Shown here piece after piece: positions 14,992 through 25,555 of a stretch of 56,173 nt of DNA (its first letter is position 1; the number at the start of each line of letters is the position of its first letter). This DNA comes from Pseudanabaena sp. (GTDB lineage: Bacteria; Cyanobacteriota; Cyanobacteriia; Pseudanabaenales; Pseudanabaenaceae), in the NCBI GenBank assembly GCA_003249035.1, contig QBMK01000026.1, positions 1 to 56,173 of the forward strand. Reading direction: 5' to 3'. The position numbers and the translations under genes are program-made. The notes below the pieces were generated by a model, which was not told the DNA's origin, did not search any database, and worked only from the letters and a program-made list of their open reading frames with translations.

Positions 14992-17424
14992 TTATGCGAT
15001 CGCCAGCATCGTCTTCAGCACAGAATCAGGGTTTAGACTGATTGAGTCAATGCCTTGCTCGACAAGGAACTTCGCAAATTCAGGATAATCACTGGGTGCT
15101 TGACCACAGATGCCGATCTTGCGATGGTTTGCCTTGGCTCGTTGAATGATCGTGCGAATCATTGATTTCACGGCTTCGTTGCGCTCATCAAAGATATGCG
15201 CAACTAGAGACGAGTCCCGATCTAAGCCGAGCATCAACTGCGTGAGATCATTGGAGCCAATTGAGAAGCCATCAAATACCTGCGAGAACTCATCCGCCAA
15301 GATCACATTACTAGGGATTTCGCACATTACATAGACTTCAAGCCCATTCTTCCCACGCTTCAAGCCATGCTTTTCCATCTCGGCAATCACCTTGCGACCT
15401 TCCTCAGGCGTGCGACAGAAAGGAATCATCGGAATCACATTAGTTAAGCCCATATCATCGCGAACTCGCTTTAGAGCTTGGCATTCTAAGCCGTAAGCTT
15501 CGCGATATTTGGGATCGTAGTAACGCGATGCACCACGCCAGCCAATCATCGGATTTTCTTCCACAGGTTCAAAGGCCCGCCCGCCCAGCAAATTGGCATA
15601 TTCATTGCTTTTGAAGTCAGACATCCTCACCACGACGGGTTTAGGATAAAAAGCGGCTGCGATCGTGCCAATGCCATGGGCAAGTTTATCAACAAAGAAA
15701 TCTGCCTTGTTTTCATACCTTGCTGTTAATTGCGAAATTTCCCATTTCGCAGCCTTGTCCTCAAGGGTATCAAAATTAATCAATGCTAGAGGATGCGCCT
15801 TGATGTGATTGGCGATAATAAATTCCATTCTCGCCAAGCCCACGCCATCGCAGGGAATCGAAGATAAACCAAAAGCTTCTTCCGGATTGCCAACATTCAT
15901 CAAAATCTTAGTGGAAAGTTTGGGCAAATTATCGAGAGAAGTCTCGACAATTTCAAAGGGAACAAGACCTTCGTAAACCTTGCCTTCTTCACCTTCGGCA
16001 CAGGAAATCGTCACTTCTTGCCCCGTCTTGATTACACCTGTAGCATTGCCGCAACCAACGATCGCAGGAATACCCATTTCTCGTGCAATAATCGCCGCAT
16101 GGCAGGTACGCCCACCTTGGTTGGTGACGATCGCACTTGCTTTCTTCATGATTGGTTCCCAATCAGGGTCAGTCTTGTTAGTGACTAGCACTTGCCCCGC
16201 TTGGAAATCCTCAATGTTATGTACTTCCAGAATCACATTTGCTTTGCCTTGACCAATCATTTCCCCAACAGCACGACCCGTAATCAGAATATTGCTAGAA
16301 CCATTCAGTTTGTAATTCTTGAGAATGTTGCCAACCTTCTGCGATTGTACTGTTTCAGGACGCGCTTGGACAATAAACAATTCGCCAGTTCTGCCATCCT
16401 TCGCCCATTCAATATCCATTGGTGACAGTTTGCCACGTACTTCCGAATAGTGATCTTCGATGATGCAAGCCCATTCTGCGAGTTTGAGAATCTCATCATC
16501 GGTAATCGCAAACTTAACTCGTTCAGACATTGGGACAGGAATATTTTTGGTCAGCTTACCGCCACCAATGTCATAGACCATCTTGATTTCTTTTGTGCCG
16601 AGGCGTTTTTCGAGAATTGGACGGAAACCTTGTTTGAGTGTGGGTTTGAATACAAAATACTCATCGGGATTGACAGCGCCCTGCACCACGTTTTCACCTA
16701 AGCCATAGGCGGCAGTAATCAGGGCTGCATTTTTAAAGCCTGTTTCAGTGTCAATGGAGAACATCACCCCAGAGGCGGCGAGATCGGAACGCACCATTTT
16801 TTGCACACCGACGGAGAGGGCAATATCGAAATGGTCAAAGCCATTAATAGTGCGATAGGAAATCGCGCGATCGGTGAATAGCGAGGCAAAGCAGCGATGG
16901 CAAGCATCCACGACTTCGTTAGCGCCATAGACATTGAGATAGGTTTCCTGTTGTCCAGCGAAACTGGCATCGGGCAAATCTTCGGCTGTGGCACTAGAAC
17001 GCACGGCAACATCGGCTTCTTTACCGCAAGACAATTCACAGTCGCATAGTTTCTGGTAGGACATCGCGATTGCAAGTTGCAGATCTTCAGGAAATGGCGT
17101 ACTGAGAACTAAGGCACGAGCCATACGACCGCGATCGCGCAGGTTATTCATATCCTCAATATCGAGATCGGCAAAGAGTTCGCGTAATTTTGTTTCCAAG
17201 CCAGCTTTCTCAATGAAATAACGGAAAGCATAGGCAGTGGTGGCAAATCCATTAGGAACATTCACTCCCTTGGGTTGAAGCTGGCGAATCATTTCCCCCA
17301 GTGAAGCATTTTTTCCACCCACAAGGGGAATGTCAGCAATTCCCACTTCTTCAAACCAGAGTATTAATGCTTGTTCTTTGGGAATAGTTCTCGATAGTTC
17401 TGAGGCAAAAGTTGAGCTAGTCAT
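14992..17424 (-). CDS. ppsA: Phosphoenolpyruvate synthase
   Basis: This 810-residue enzyme converts pyruvate, ATP and water to PEP, AMP and phosphate (gluconeogenic direction). Its order is normal: an N-terminal ATP-grasp domain (VGGKNASLGEM...RSSATAEDLPDASFAGQQETYLNV), a central phosphohistidine domain with the catalytic His in GGRTCHAAIIAREMGIPAIVGCG (about residue 430), and a C-terminal PEP/pyruvate TIM barrel ending CGQAPSDYPEFAKFLVEQGIDSISLNPDS. The length matches known PpsA (about 790-820). It is transcribed alone. Confidence 0.96.
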   Translation of the reverse strand: MTSSTFASELSRTIPKEQALILWFEEVGIADIPLVGGKNASLGEMIRQLQPKGVNVPNGFATTAYAFRYFIEKAGLETKLRELFADLDIEDMNNLRDRGRMARALVLSTPFPEDLQLAIAMSYQKLCDCELSCGKEADVAVRSSATAEDLPDASFAGQQETYLNVYGANEVVDACHRCFASLFTDRAISYRTINGFDHFDIALSVGVQKMVRSDLAASGVMFSIDTETGFKNAALITAAYGLGENVVQGAVNPDEYFVFKPTLKQGFRPILEKRLGTKEIKMVYDIGGGKLTKNIPVPMSERVKFAITDDEILKLAEWACIIEDHYSEVRGKLSPMDIEWAKDGRTGELFIVQARPETVQSQKVGNILKNYKLNGSSNILITGRAVGEMIGQGKANVILEVHNIEDFQAGQVLVTNKTDPDWEPIMKKASAIVTNQGGRTCHAAIIAREMGIPAIVGCGNATGVIKTGQEVTISCAEGEEGKVYEGLVPFEIVETSLDNLPKLSTKILMNVGNPEEAFGLSSIPCDGVGLARMEFIIANHIKAHPLALINFDTLEDKAAKWEISQLTARYENKADFFVDKLAHGIGTIAAAFYPKPVVVRMSDFKSNEYANLLGGRAFEPVEENPMIGWRGASRYYDPKYREAYGLECQALKRVRDDMGLTNVIPMIPFCRTPEEGRKVIAEMEKHGLKRGKNGLEVYVMCEIPSNVILADEFSQVFDGFSIGSNDLTQLMLGLDRDSSLVAHIFDERNEAVKSMIRTIIQRAKANHRKIGICGQAPSDYPEFAKFLVEQGIDSISLNPDSVLKTMLAIA

Positions 17425-17753
17425 AATGATTTAACTCCCTAACCACATTAGTGATTAGATCAATGCAAGGATAAGATTTGAAGCCTTAATGTCTAACTAA
17501 AATGCGATAACTTACGCTTTAGTAAGCTCCAATATCAAAGTTTTTTACAACTTAGTAAATAACTTGAAAACCTTGATACTTCTTAAGTATATCTACCTTA
17601 TAAGCACTAAATTTACGACCCATTACATTTATTTACTATGCTTTGCAAAGATTGATATTCTCGTTTGAAGTGCTAATACAAGACTCAATCTATGTATGAT
17701 TAGGCTTATCCTTAGATTGGTTTGCGACTGATTCTAAAGCAGTCAAATGAGCG
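17425..17753. other. Intergenic region upstream of ppsA
   Basis: This AT-rich 329-bp stretch should hold the ppsA promoter on the minus strand. Apart from a small hairpin CTTAC/GTAAG (17511-17526) no gene, long repeat or RNA structure is recognisable. It ends at the trmD stop. Confidence 0.6.
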
Positions 17754-18422
17754 CTATAGCAAATCTGGACGGCGTTGTTTGGTTCGTAAAATCTGTTGTT
17801 CTTTCCGCCATTCAGCAATCAACTTATGATTGCCAGATCGCAATATTTCAGGAACTTCCCAACCACGGAATACTTGCGGGCGCGTATATTGGGGATAATC
17901 TAACAATCCATCTTCAAAACTTTCAAACTTAAGCGAATCTTCTTTGCCTACTGTTCCAGGACGTAACCGCACCACTCCATTAATCAACGCCAGCGCAGGA
18001 ATCTCACCACAAGTAAGAACAAAATCCCCAAGGGAAACTTCACGGGTCACTAAATACTCACATACCCGCTCATCAACCCCCTCATAACTTCCACAAATGA
18101 GAACTAACTGATCGTAAGTTACTAATTCCTTAAATAGATTCTGCTTCATTGGCTCACCCTGCGGAGTCAAGTAAATAATTGCGCGCTTGGGCAAAATTGG
18201 CAATGATTCAACCGCTGCAAAAATTGGATCGGGCTTCATCAACATCCCCACACCACCACCATATGGTTCATCATCGACTCGATGGTGTTTATCAATGGTG
18301 AAATCTCTGGGATTGGTCAGATATACATCGGCAATTTGATTTGCGATCGCCTTGCCGAGCAAACTTGTCTGCAATGGAGAGGTAAAAAATTCAGGAAAGA
18401 GGGTGACAATATCTATACGCAT
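17754..18422 (-). CDS. trmD: tRNA (guanine-N1-)-methyltransferase TrmD
   Basis: This 222-residue SPOUT-family enzyme makes m1G37 in tRNAs that read CNN codons, preventing +1 frameshifting. Recognisable motifs are RIDIVTLFPEFF at the N-terminus, DDEPYGGGVGM, the SAM-binding trefoil-knot segment ICGSYEGVDERV...EVSLGDFVLTCGEIPALALINGVVRLRPG, and YPQYTRP..FRGWEVPEILRSGNH..I..WR. In the knot the usual TGGE(L) is TCGEI, a mild variation. The 46-bp gap to the divergent moeA start contains a 19-bp palindrome. Confidence 0.96.
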   Translation of the reverse strand: MRIDIVTLFPEFFTSPLQTSLLGKAIANQIADVYLTNPRDFTIDKHHRVDDEPYGGGVGMLMKPDPIFAAVESLPILPKRAIIYLTPQGEPMKQNLFKELVTYDQLVLICGSYEGVDERVCEYLVTREVSLGDFVLTCGEIPALALINGVVRLRPGTVGKEDSLKFESFEDGLLDYPQYTRPQVFRGWEVPEILRSGNHKLIAEWRKEQQILRTKQRRPDLL

Positions 18423-18436
18423 AAATAAATTCTATA

Positions 18437-18455
18437 GTAGAGAGCTGCTCTCTAC
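18437..18455. promoter_or_regulatory. 19-bp palindrome between trmD and moeA
   Basis: GTAGAGAGC T GCTCTCTAC is a perfect palindrome with a single central base. It lies in the 46-bp gap between the divergent starts of trmD (18422) and moeA (18469). Its size and position suit an operator or a 5'-UTR hairpin. No known regulator motif is recognised. Confidence 0.5.
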
Positions 18456-18468
18456 CTTTAATGTCGCT

Positions 18469-19722
18469 ATGCTTCCTGTCTCCGAAGTCGAAAAAATAAT
18501 TTTAGATTTGGTCAAACCTTTTGATCCTGAAATCGATAGTGAAATTTTGCCCTTGTCACAAGCAATCGCTCGAATTCTTGCTGAAGATATTAGCAGTGAG
18601 CTTGACTTTCCCCATTGGGATAACTCGGCAATGGATGGCTATGCTCTGTGCTATGCCGATTTAGAAAATTTACAAGAATTAAAACTAGCGATCTCCTCAG
18701 ATGAAATCCCCGCAGGTATAACGATCGACCAATCATTAAATCAAGGCGAATGTGTAAGGATTTTTACAGGCGGCATGTTGCCTATCGGCGCAGATACGAT
18801 CGTTATGCAAGAAGACGCAGAACGCATTGATAATTATTTGTATCTAAAAGCCAAACCGACTCAAGGCGAATATGTGCGCCGCAAAGGAGAATTCATCCAA
18901 GCAGGCACGACTCTAATCAAAGCTGGAACAAAATTAGGCGCGACAGAAATTGGAGCTTTAGCCTCAGCAAGATGTCAAAAAATCAAAGTTTATCGTCAAC
19001 CGAAAATAGCAATTATTTCCACAGGCAATGAATTAGTTAGCCTTGATAGTTTCCATTCGCTTCAGTTAGGACAGATCATAGATTCAAACCTATACGCCCT
19101 ATCAACTCTCGTCACTCAAGCTGGTGCGATCGCCATTCCCTTCGGAACAGTGCGCGATCATCCAGTCGAATTGGAATCTGTCATGCGACAGGCGATCACT
19201 TCAGCCGATCTCATCATTTCCTCAGGTGGTGTTTCCGTTGGTGATTATGACTACATCGAAGAAATACTCGAAAAAATCGGTACTGATATTCATGTGAGAT
19301 CGGTGGCGATTAAGCCAGGAAAACCTCTAACTGTCGCTTCCCTTAAACCTTTTCTTAATGTGAATAGAAGTGAGGATAATATTCTATATTTCGGAGTTCC
19401 TGGCAATCCTGTTTCTGCAATGATGAGCTTTTGGAGATTTATTCGTGGTGCGATCGCTAAATTAAATGGATCGCATAAAACTCACTGGTATCCACAATTT
19501 ATCAAAGCTATCACCACAGAGGATTTACACTCACAAGGTCGGCGCGAAACCTATCTATGGGGGAGCTTAACTTATCAAAAAGGAAGCCCCATTTTTCAGC
19601 CCGCCCAGAATTATAGTTCTGGCAATCTAATCAGTGCGATCGGCACCAATGCCCTAGCAGTAATGCGCGTAAATCAAACTTATGTGCCCGAGGGAGATGA
19701 AGTGATTATTATGCTAACCTAA
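18469..19722 (+). CDS. moeA: Molybdopterin molybdenumtransferase MoeA (gephyrin-like)
   Basis: This 417-residue enzyme inserts molybdate into adenylylated molybdopterin, the last step of molybdenum cofactor synthesis, needed for nitrate reductase. Domains in order are MoeA_N (LPLSQAIARILAEDISSELDFPHWDNSAMDGYAL), the MoCF-binding fold (IAIISTGNELV..., LIISSGGVSVGDYDYIEEILEKIG, VAIKPGKPLTVA, YFGVPGNPVSAMMSF), and a C-terminal beta domain. ATG 18469 is preferred because it aligns with the family N-terminus (LPVSEVEKIILD...). The frame is also open further upstream (to 18352), but this would run antisense into trmD. A weak hairpin CATGAT/ATCATG follows the stop. Confidence 0.93.
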   Translation: MLPVSEVEKIILDLVKPFDPEIDSEILPLSQAIARILAEDISSELDFPHWDNSAMDGYALCYADLENLQELKLAISSDEIPAGITIDQSLNQGECVRIFTGGMLPIGADTIVMQEDAERIDNYLYLKAKPTQGEYVRRKGEFIQAGTTLIKAGTKLGATEIGALASARCQKIKVYRQPKIAIISTGNELVSLDSFHSLQLGQIIDSNLYALSTLVTQAGAIAIPFGTVRDHPVELESVMRQAITSADLIISSGGVSVGDYDYIEEILEKIGTDIHVRSVAIKPGKPLTVASLKPFLNVNRSEDNILYFGVPGNPVSAMMSFWRFIRGAIAKLNGSHKTHWYPQFIKAITTEDLHSQGRRETYLWGSLTYQKGSPIFQPAQNYSSGNLISAIGTNALAVMRVNQTYVPEGDEVIIMLT

Positions 19723-19906
19723 TCATGATTTCCCATCATGTCTGCAGATCATTGTTAACTGTATAATCTATGGGCATCGGCAAAAGACAACATAATGAAT
19801 TTGTGTGTCATTGATAACTATCGGGACAAGCACATGTATGCAAAGTTCTCCTGTAATGTATTGGGCATATTTTCTGGCTGCTTGCATCATTAAGGATGTT
19901 CGTCTT

Positions 19907-21112
19907 ATGCCATTAGATAAAAATAATTTAACGAAGGAAAATATAGTCACACTTTTGAAGGGATATAGAGTTTCTCCTTCTGAGCCCTTGCAGCAGCAGC
20001 TAGTTGAAATTCATATGGGTTTGATCCGTGAAACGATCGCTTCTCTCCCAATCACATTAATTAACCAAAAAAATATAGGTGAGCGCCGATCCAATGACCG
20101 GCCAGACAGATACGAACGTCGAGTATCTAACCAAAGAGTTGGGGAACGGAGATCGAGCGATCGCGAATTACTTGAAATTGGGAAACAAGGATTAAAGAAG
20201 GCATTAATTCAATACAATCCTGAGGCAAATCCAAATTTTTCTGAATTTGCGCGATCTTATATTCAAAAGAATTTAGAGAATTTTCTGCAAAGACAGTACC
20301 TCGACAGTCGCAACGAACCTCAAGAAGTCGAAGAAGCTGATCCGCAAACTACGATCACCCGCAAACAAGAAACTCTGGAAATTTTGCAAGCCTATCGCAG
20401 TAATCCCTCTATCCGCCTGCGAAACAAACTTGTAAATCTAAATATTGGCTTAGTTCGCCGCGAAGCCTATCACTGGAAAAATCAATGTCAGGAGAGTTTT
20501 GAAGACTTGATGCAGGTTGGCTCAATTGGGCTGATTAATGCGATCGAGCGATTTGATGTTAGCAAAGGCAATGCTTTTAGTTCCTTTGCTGTGCCATATA
20601 TCAAAGGTGAAATCCAACATTATCTTCGCGATAAAAGCCCAACAGTAAGGATGCCTCGCGCTTGGCTGACAACCTATAACCAAGGCTGTAAAGTCATTCG
20701 CAACAAACGTACAGAGACTGGACGGGAACCTTCAAGCCAAGAAGTGGCTAACGAGCTAGGTATCACCGTTCACGAATGGCAAGACATTAAACTTGCCTGT
20801 CAGAACAGATCGCCACTTAGTCTCGATACACCTATCGATCAAAGTGAAGACAACTCGACATCAATCGGAGATCTGGTTACCGATCAGAAATACCAAAGTT
20901 TTCAACTTGCCCAAGAAGACAATATTCGGCTTCAGCAAGCTCTTGATCTCCTAGAAGATCGTACCCGTGAAGTTGTCGAATTTGTATTTCTCAAAGAATT
21001 TACCCATCGTGAAGTTGCCGAAACTTTAGGGATTAGTGCCGTCACAGTTTCGCGACAACTTAAAAAAGGCTTAATTGCCCTTAAAAAGATTCTGGCTACA
21101 CCCATTGAATAA
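19907..21112 (+). CDS. sigF: SigF-type (group 3) sigma factor with duplicated region 2
   Basis: The start at ATG 19907 is supported by an AAGGA ribosome-binding site at 19892-19896. The product is 401 residues. The C-terminal ~250 residues are a full SigF-type factor: region 2 (about 155-243, with SFEDLMQVGSIGLINAIERFD...AFSSFAVPYIKGEIQHYLRDK), region 3 (about 250-325) and region 4 (QALDLLEDRTREVVEFVFLKEFTHREVAETLGISAVTVSRQLKKG). Cyanobacterial SigF is normally about 260 residues. The extra ~150 N-terminal residues look like a degenerate second copy of region 2 (13-48 and 87-131), split by an Arg-rich insert. SigF in Synechocystis controls pilus and motility genes; that role here is inference. 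Confidence 0.9.
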   Translation: MPLDKNNLTKENIVTLLKGYRVSPSEPLQQQLVEIHMGLIRETIASLPITLINQKNIGERRSNDRPDRYERRVSNQRVGERRSSDRELLEIGKQGLKKALIQYNPEANPNFSEFARSYIQKNLENFLQRQYLDSRNEPQEVEEADPQTTITRKQETLEILQAYRSNPSIRLRNKLVNLNIGLVRREAYHWKNQCQESFEDLMQVGSIGLINAIERFDVSKGNAFSSFAVPYIKGEIQHYLRDKSPTVRMPRAWLTTYNQGCKVIRNKRTETGREPSSQEVANELGITVHEWQDIKLACQNRSPLSLDTPIDQSEDNSTSIGDLVTDQKYQSFQLAQEDNIRLQQALDLLEDRTREVVEFVFLKEFTHREVAETLGISAVTVSRQLKKGLIALKKILATPIE

Positions 21113-21149
21113 TAAAAAAGCGCTTACCGAAGGTAAGCGCTTTTTTATT
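21111..21149. terminator. Terminator shared by sigF-like gene and atpC
   Basis: Perfect 18-bp arms (21111-21128 and 21132-21149) with a GAA loop, A-rich on the left and TTTTTTATT on the right. Lies between two convergent stops. Confidence 0.92.
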
Positions 21150-21182
21150 TCAAAGCTTCGCTAAGCGAAATTCATAATCGGA

Positions 21183-21587
21183 CTAGATAGCAGTAGTTGC
21201 TTGTACTCTAGCGCGAGCCATCCGAAGATTTTGCTCAGCTTGAATTTTTCCTTGCTTATCTTCAGCTTTAATGTCAGCCAAAGATTGCTCAGCTTTTTCA
21301 AGTTGCTTGCGTGCATCTTCAGGATTAATGGCGCTGCCTAATTCACCACTACGAACCAAAACGGTTACTTCGTCTTCTTCGACTTCAGCGAAACCGCCCG
21401 TAAGAGCGATCGCAGCCCAAGCTTTATCCTTACGAAAACGTAACACGCCTGTTTCTAGCGCCGAAATCAGAGGTGCGTGACCAGTCAAAATACCCAATTG
21501 CCCTGAAGAACTAGGTAAAATCACTTCCTCTGCGACAGTATCCAGAATCGTTTGATCTGGGGCAATTACTTTTACAGTTAGGGTCAT
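21183..21587 (-). CDS. atpC: ATP synthase F1 subunit epsilon
   Basis: This 134-residue subunit has the N-terminal beta-sandwich (LTVKVIAPDQTILDTVAEEVILPSSSGQLGILTGHAPLISALETGVLRFR) and the C-terminal helical hairpin rich in Ala and Gln (ARKQLEKAEQSLADIKAEDKQGK..AEQNLRMARARVQA). Epsilon links the central stalk to the c-ring and restrains ATP hydrolysis in the dark. It follows atpD by 3 bp on the minus strand, the standard cyanobacterial beta-epsilon operon (called atpBE in plastid nomenclature). Confidence 0.96.
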   Translation of the reverse strand: MTLTVKVIAPDQTILDTVAEEVILPSSSGQLGILTGHAPLISALETGVLRFRKDKAWAAIALTGGFAEVEEDEVTVLVRSGELGSAINPEDARKQLEKAEQSLADIKAEDKQGKIQAEQNLRMARARVQATTAI

Positions 21588-21590
21588 GAT

Positions 21591-23033
<1,443 letters not shown>

Positions 23034-23230
23034 TTACTCCAGCCTCTAACTCAGAATCTAAAAAATTTGCAATGAAATGACGTGCAAGAAGATATATGCA
23101 AGAAAATGCGATACATCGTAAAAGATCAAACTCTAATGAGTTTAACTTTTTTACACTCAGATATAAAGCTAACCGCTTCTCAAAATATCATTTAATGGGG
23201 ATCGAAAGATCGTTGGTTTCCTGAAAACAC

Positions 23231-23354
23231 CAATTCTCATTATAAAAATTGGTTTTGTTGAAAGTCCGCCAAAGGCGGACTTTCAACAAAACCAATTTTG
23301 GGGTTTGCTGCGCCAAAGCAGCAAACCCCAAAATTGGTTTCATGATGAGAATTG
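23231..23354. repeat. Composite palindromic element with overlapping hairpins
   Basis: Two long hairpins share one arm segment. Hairpin 1 has perfect 26-bp arms (23245-23270 and 23274-23299, loop AAA, core GTCCGCC/GGCGGAC). Hairpin 2 has 22-bp arms (23289-23310 and 23319-23340, TTTGCTG/CAGCAAA core). They overlap at 23289-23299, so they cannot fold together. A further 10-bp pair CAATTCTCAT/ATGAGAATTG encloses both. The element lies between atpD and the broken reductase gene. Confidence 0.82.
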
Positions 23355-23383
23355 CTTTCCTGAAAAGGCTTAGATTTTCTGCT

Positions 23384-23822
23384 ATGAGTCAATTAATTTT
23401 GTATATTGCGTCGAGTCTGGATGGCTATATTGCGCGAACTTCTGGAGAAGTTGACAGGCTATTTACAGATCAAGACTATGGCTATACAGAATTTTTTGCG
23501 TCGATTGATCGCCTTTTGATGGGGCGCATTACCTACGAGCAGCTTTTAACTTTTGGGTACTATCCTTGATTCTGGCAAGCAGAGTTTTATATTTTCTCGA
23601 ACGATCCAAAGCGATCTCGATGAAAATGTGAATTTTGTTGCTGGCGATCTAATTAGCTTTGTCAAAAATTTAAAATTGCAAGATGGCAAAGATATTTGGC
23701 TAGTTGGGGGCGCTGCGGCGGAGCGAATTGCCTCAGTTCTAATCAATAAATATGGATCTTTTACCTTGGAGATTTTAGGACGAGAACTATCGCTTGCAAT
23801 ATTTTTCCACAGTTGTCAGTAG
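23384..23822 (+). pseudogene. Frameshifted RibD-C/dihydrofolate-reductase-like gene
   Basis: The frame from ATG 23384 begins MSQLILYIASSLDGYIARTSGEVDRLF...RLLMGRITYEQLLTFG, the typical start of the bifunctional deaminase-reductase C-terminal (DHFR-like) family, then stops at 23567-23569. Coding continues in another frame as SGKQSFIFSRT...DLISFVKNLKLQDGKDIWLVGG. One extra base near 23567-23570 explains the shift. After WLVGGAA the expected final strands are not recognisable and the frame ends inside the 3' end of the opposite gene. It is therefore both frameshifted and degraded at its end. Confidence 0.82.
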
Positions 23823-24857
23823 CTCCTTTTCTCCAAACGGTTTAGTGAGATATTCCGTAGCACCAACCATCCGTGCTTTGACGCGATCGATAAAGCCATC
23901 TTTACCAGTGAGCATAATAATTGGAACCTTCGCAAACGCGCTAGATTTGCGGAGCATTCCACATAGTTCATATCCATCTATTTCTGGCATTTCAATGTCA
24001 CACAAAATCAGATCGGGATTATGTTGAAAAATTAAGCTTAAAGCCTTAATGGGGCTGGATACTGCCATAACTTGGAAGCCATGATTATGCAAAATATATT
24101 CAACAGCTCGACAAATAGTTATACTGTCATCAATGCATAAAATTCTGGGCGATTTTATCTTTACTTGATGCGACAAATTCATAGCTGATGGAGTAATCGC
24201 AACTTGACCAAGAGCGATCGCATCATAAATCAACTGTCCAATTCGGCTTATATCTAACCACGCATATCGTGACAACTGACGGATCGTCGTTTTGCCATCG
24301 ATCCAAGCATTTAATTGCGGTAAAGACTCCTCAGAAAGCAATATAGGACATTGATCGATAGACTGCAAAACTGGATAAAATTTCCGCCATGTCTGGATCT
24401 GTCGCGAATATTCTGAACTAACTTGCGAAAACTTGAATTTTGTCAGCTTAGGTGTAAGCGCAGTATTAATTTCAAAAACGAAAGTGCCTTCATAGAGACC
24501 AATAATATTAAAAAGCACCTCTCGGATTGTGCTCTCCAGAATTGACCTAGCCTGTTCGGGTGTGAGGATGTTTGCTTCAAGGAGCGCCCAAATTTGTCCA
24601 TACTCTAAAACATTAATCCCCAGTTTGGAGGTAGATAACTGATCCAACGCATCGTCTAAACCTAATCCATGCAAATAATCGCGCAGACGAGTCAATTTAC
24701 CGTCAGTATCGGTAGCGTAGATCAATTCTCCGTTATCAAAAAATAAAAACCAGAATTTACCAGTACTGGATTCAATCAACAACTCACCAGTTCTTTGCCC
24801 AAATTCAATCAGGTTAATAATAGTACTTACGTCAATTTCTCTGAGCGTGCCTTGCAT
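23787..24857 (-). CDS. PATAN-domain response regulator (PixG/TaxP1/PilG-like)
   Basis: This 356-residue regulator has an N-terminal PATAN (DUF4388) domain (MQGTLREIDVSTIINLIEFGQRTGELLI..., FFDNGELIYATD), a helical middle, and a C-terminal receiver (about 235-355). The receiver's acidic pocket is CIDDS, the phosphoacceptor Asp is in DLILCDIEMPEIDGYEL, and Thr and Lys are in IIMLTGKDG and YLTKPF. In cyanobacteria this architecture is found in PixG-like regulators of pilus-driven phototaxis, usually at the start of a CheY-CheW-MCP-CheA operon. No such genes are adjacent here. Confidence 0.9.
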   Translation of the reverse strand: MQGTLREIDVSTIINLIEFGQRTGELLIESSTGKFWFLFFDNGELIYATDTDGKLTRLRDYLHGLGLDDALDQLSTSKLGINVLEYGQIWALLEANILTPEQARSILESTIREVLFNIIGLYEGTFVFEINTALTPKLTKFKFSQVSSEYSRQIQTWRKFYPVLQSIDQCPILLSEESLPQLNAWIDGKTTIRQLSRYAWLDISRIGQLIYDAIALGQVAITPSAMNLSHQVKIKSPRILCIDDSITICRAVEYILHNHGFQVMAVSSPIKALSLIFQHNPDLILCDIEMPEIDGYELCGMLRKSSAFAKVPIIMLTGKDGFIDRVKARMVGATEYLTKPFGEKELLTTVEKYCKR

Positions 24858-25000
24858 GAGGTATTACAAATTTGAATTTTGTTTTTTGAATTTCGGTTCT
24901 TAAGTTTTATTGCTACCTGACACTCCTTGGGCTGAAGCGACGGGATGATTGGTTCATTGAGACAGGCACCAATTTACTAAATTAAGGATATTAATATAGC

Positions 25001-25504
25001 TTACGGATCAATAAAACCTTGAATGTTTTCAGGACGAAGTGGGCGCATAATTTGATTGGCTCGTACTATCTGATTATCTGTGCCTTGGACAACAATTAGA
25101 TATTTGCCTTCATCAAGGCGGTTGCGAAGAGGAACTGAATCACTACTAGTTGCCACGCCGACACCGCCGCCCACAAATATGCTGCCCATCGCGCCACCAA
25201 ATGCGCCTAACAAACCACCGATCGCATGATTTCCGATCGCGCCAGCCCACGAGAAAGTATGTAAATCAGTGACGAGGCTAAAACCAATACCTGCAAAGAA
25301 TCCAAACGGCACAAGCCAATATGACATTTGAAAAGCTTGTTTGCGACCTTGCACAAGCGGATCGATAAAGCCAAATTCTTCAGCGCTTTTATAACCCTTA
25401 CCCAAAATCGAAATGGCTTTCATCGGAAAATTTTCTGATTCTAATCTTGTATAGACTTCCTCAGCCTTCATGCGATCGCTCCAAACACTAACCAAATAGT
25501 TCAT
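25001..25504 (-). CDS. Glycine-zipper membrane protein, general-stress-like N-terminus
   Basis: This 167-residue protein starts NYLVSVWSDRMKAEEVYTRLESENFPMKAISILGKGY, resembling the small alpha-beta module of general stress proteins of the YflT/GSP17M type. A hydrophobic middle follows: two Gly-rich segments, SYWLVPFGFFAGIGFSLV and AIGGLLGAFGGAMGSIFVGGGVGVA. The C-terminus (LDEGKYLIVVQGTDNQIVRANQIMRP) repeats an alpha-beta pattern. Probably an inner- or thylakoid-membrane protein of unknown function. Not more closely identified. Confidence 0.75.
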   Translation of the reverse strand: MNYLVSVWSDRMKAEEVYTRLESENFPMKAISILGKGYKSAEEFGFIDPLVQGRKQAFQMSYWLVPFGFFAGIGFSLVTDLHTFSWAGAIGNHAIGGLLGAFGGAMGSIFVGGGVGVATSSDSVPLRNRLDEGKYLIVVQGTDNQIVRANQIMRPLRPENIQGFIDP

Positions 25505-25555
25505 ATATTAAAAAACCATATAACTGCTAGCCAATATCGTATAGCCCAAAGCGAT

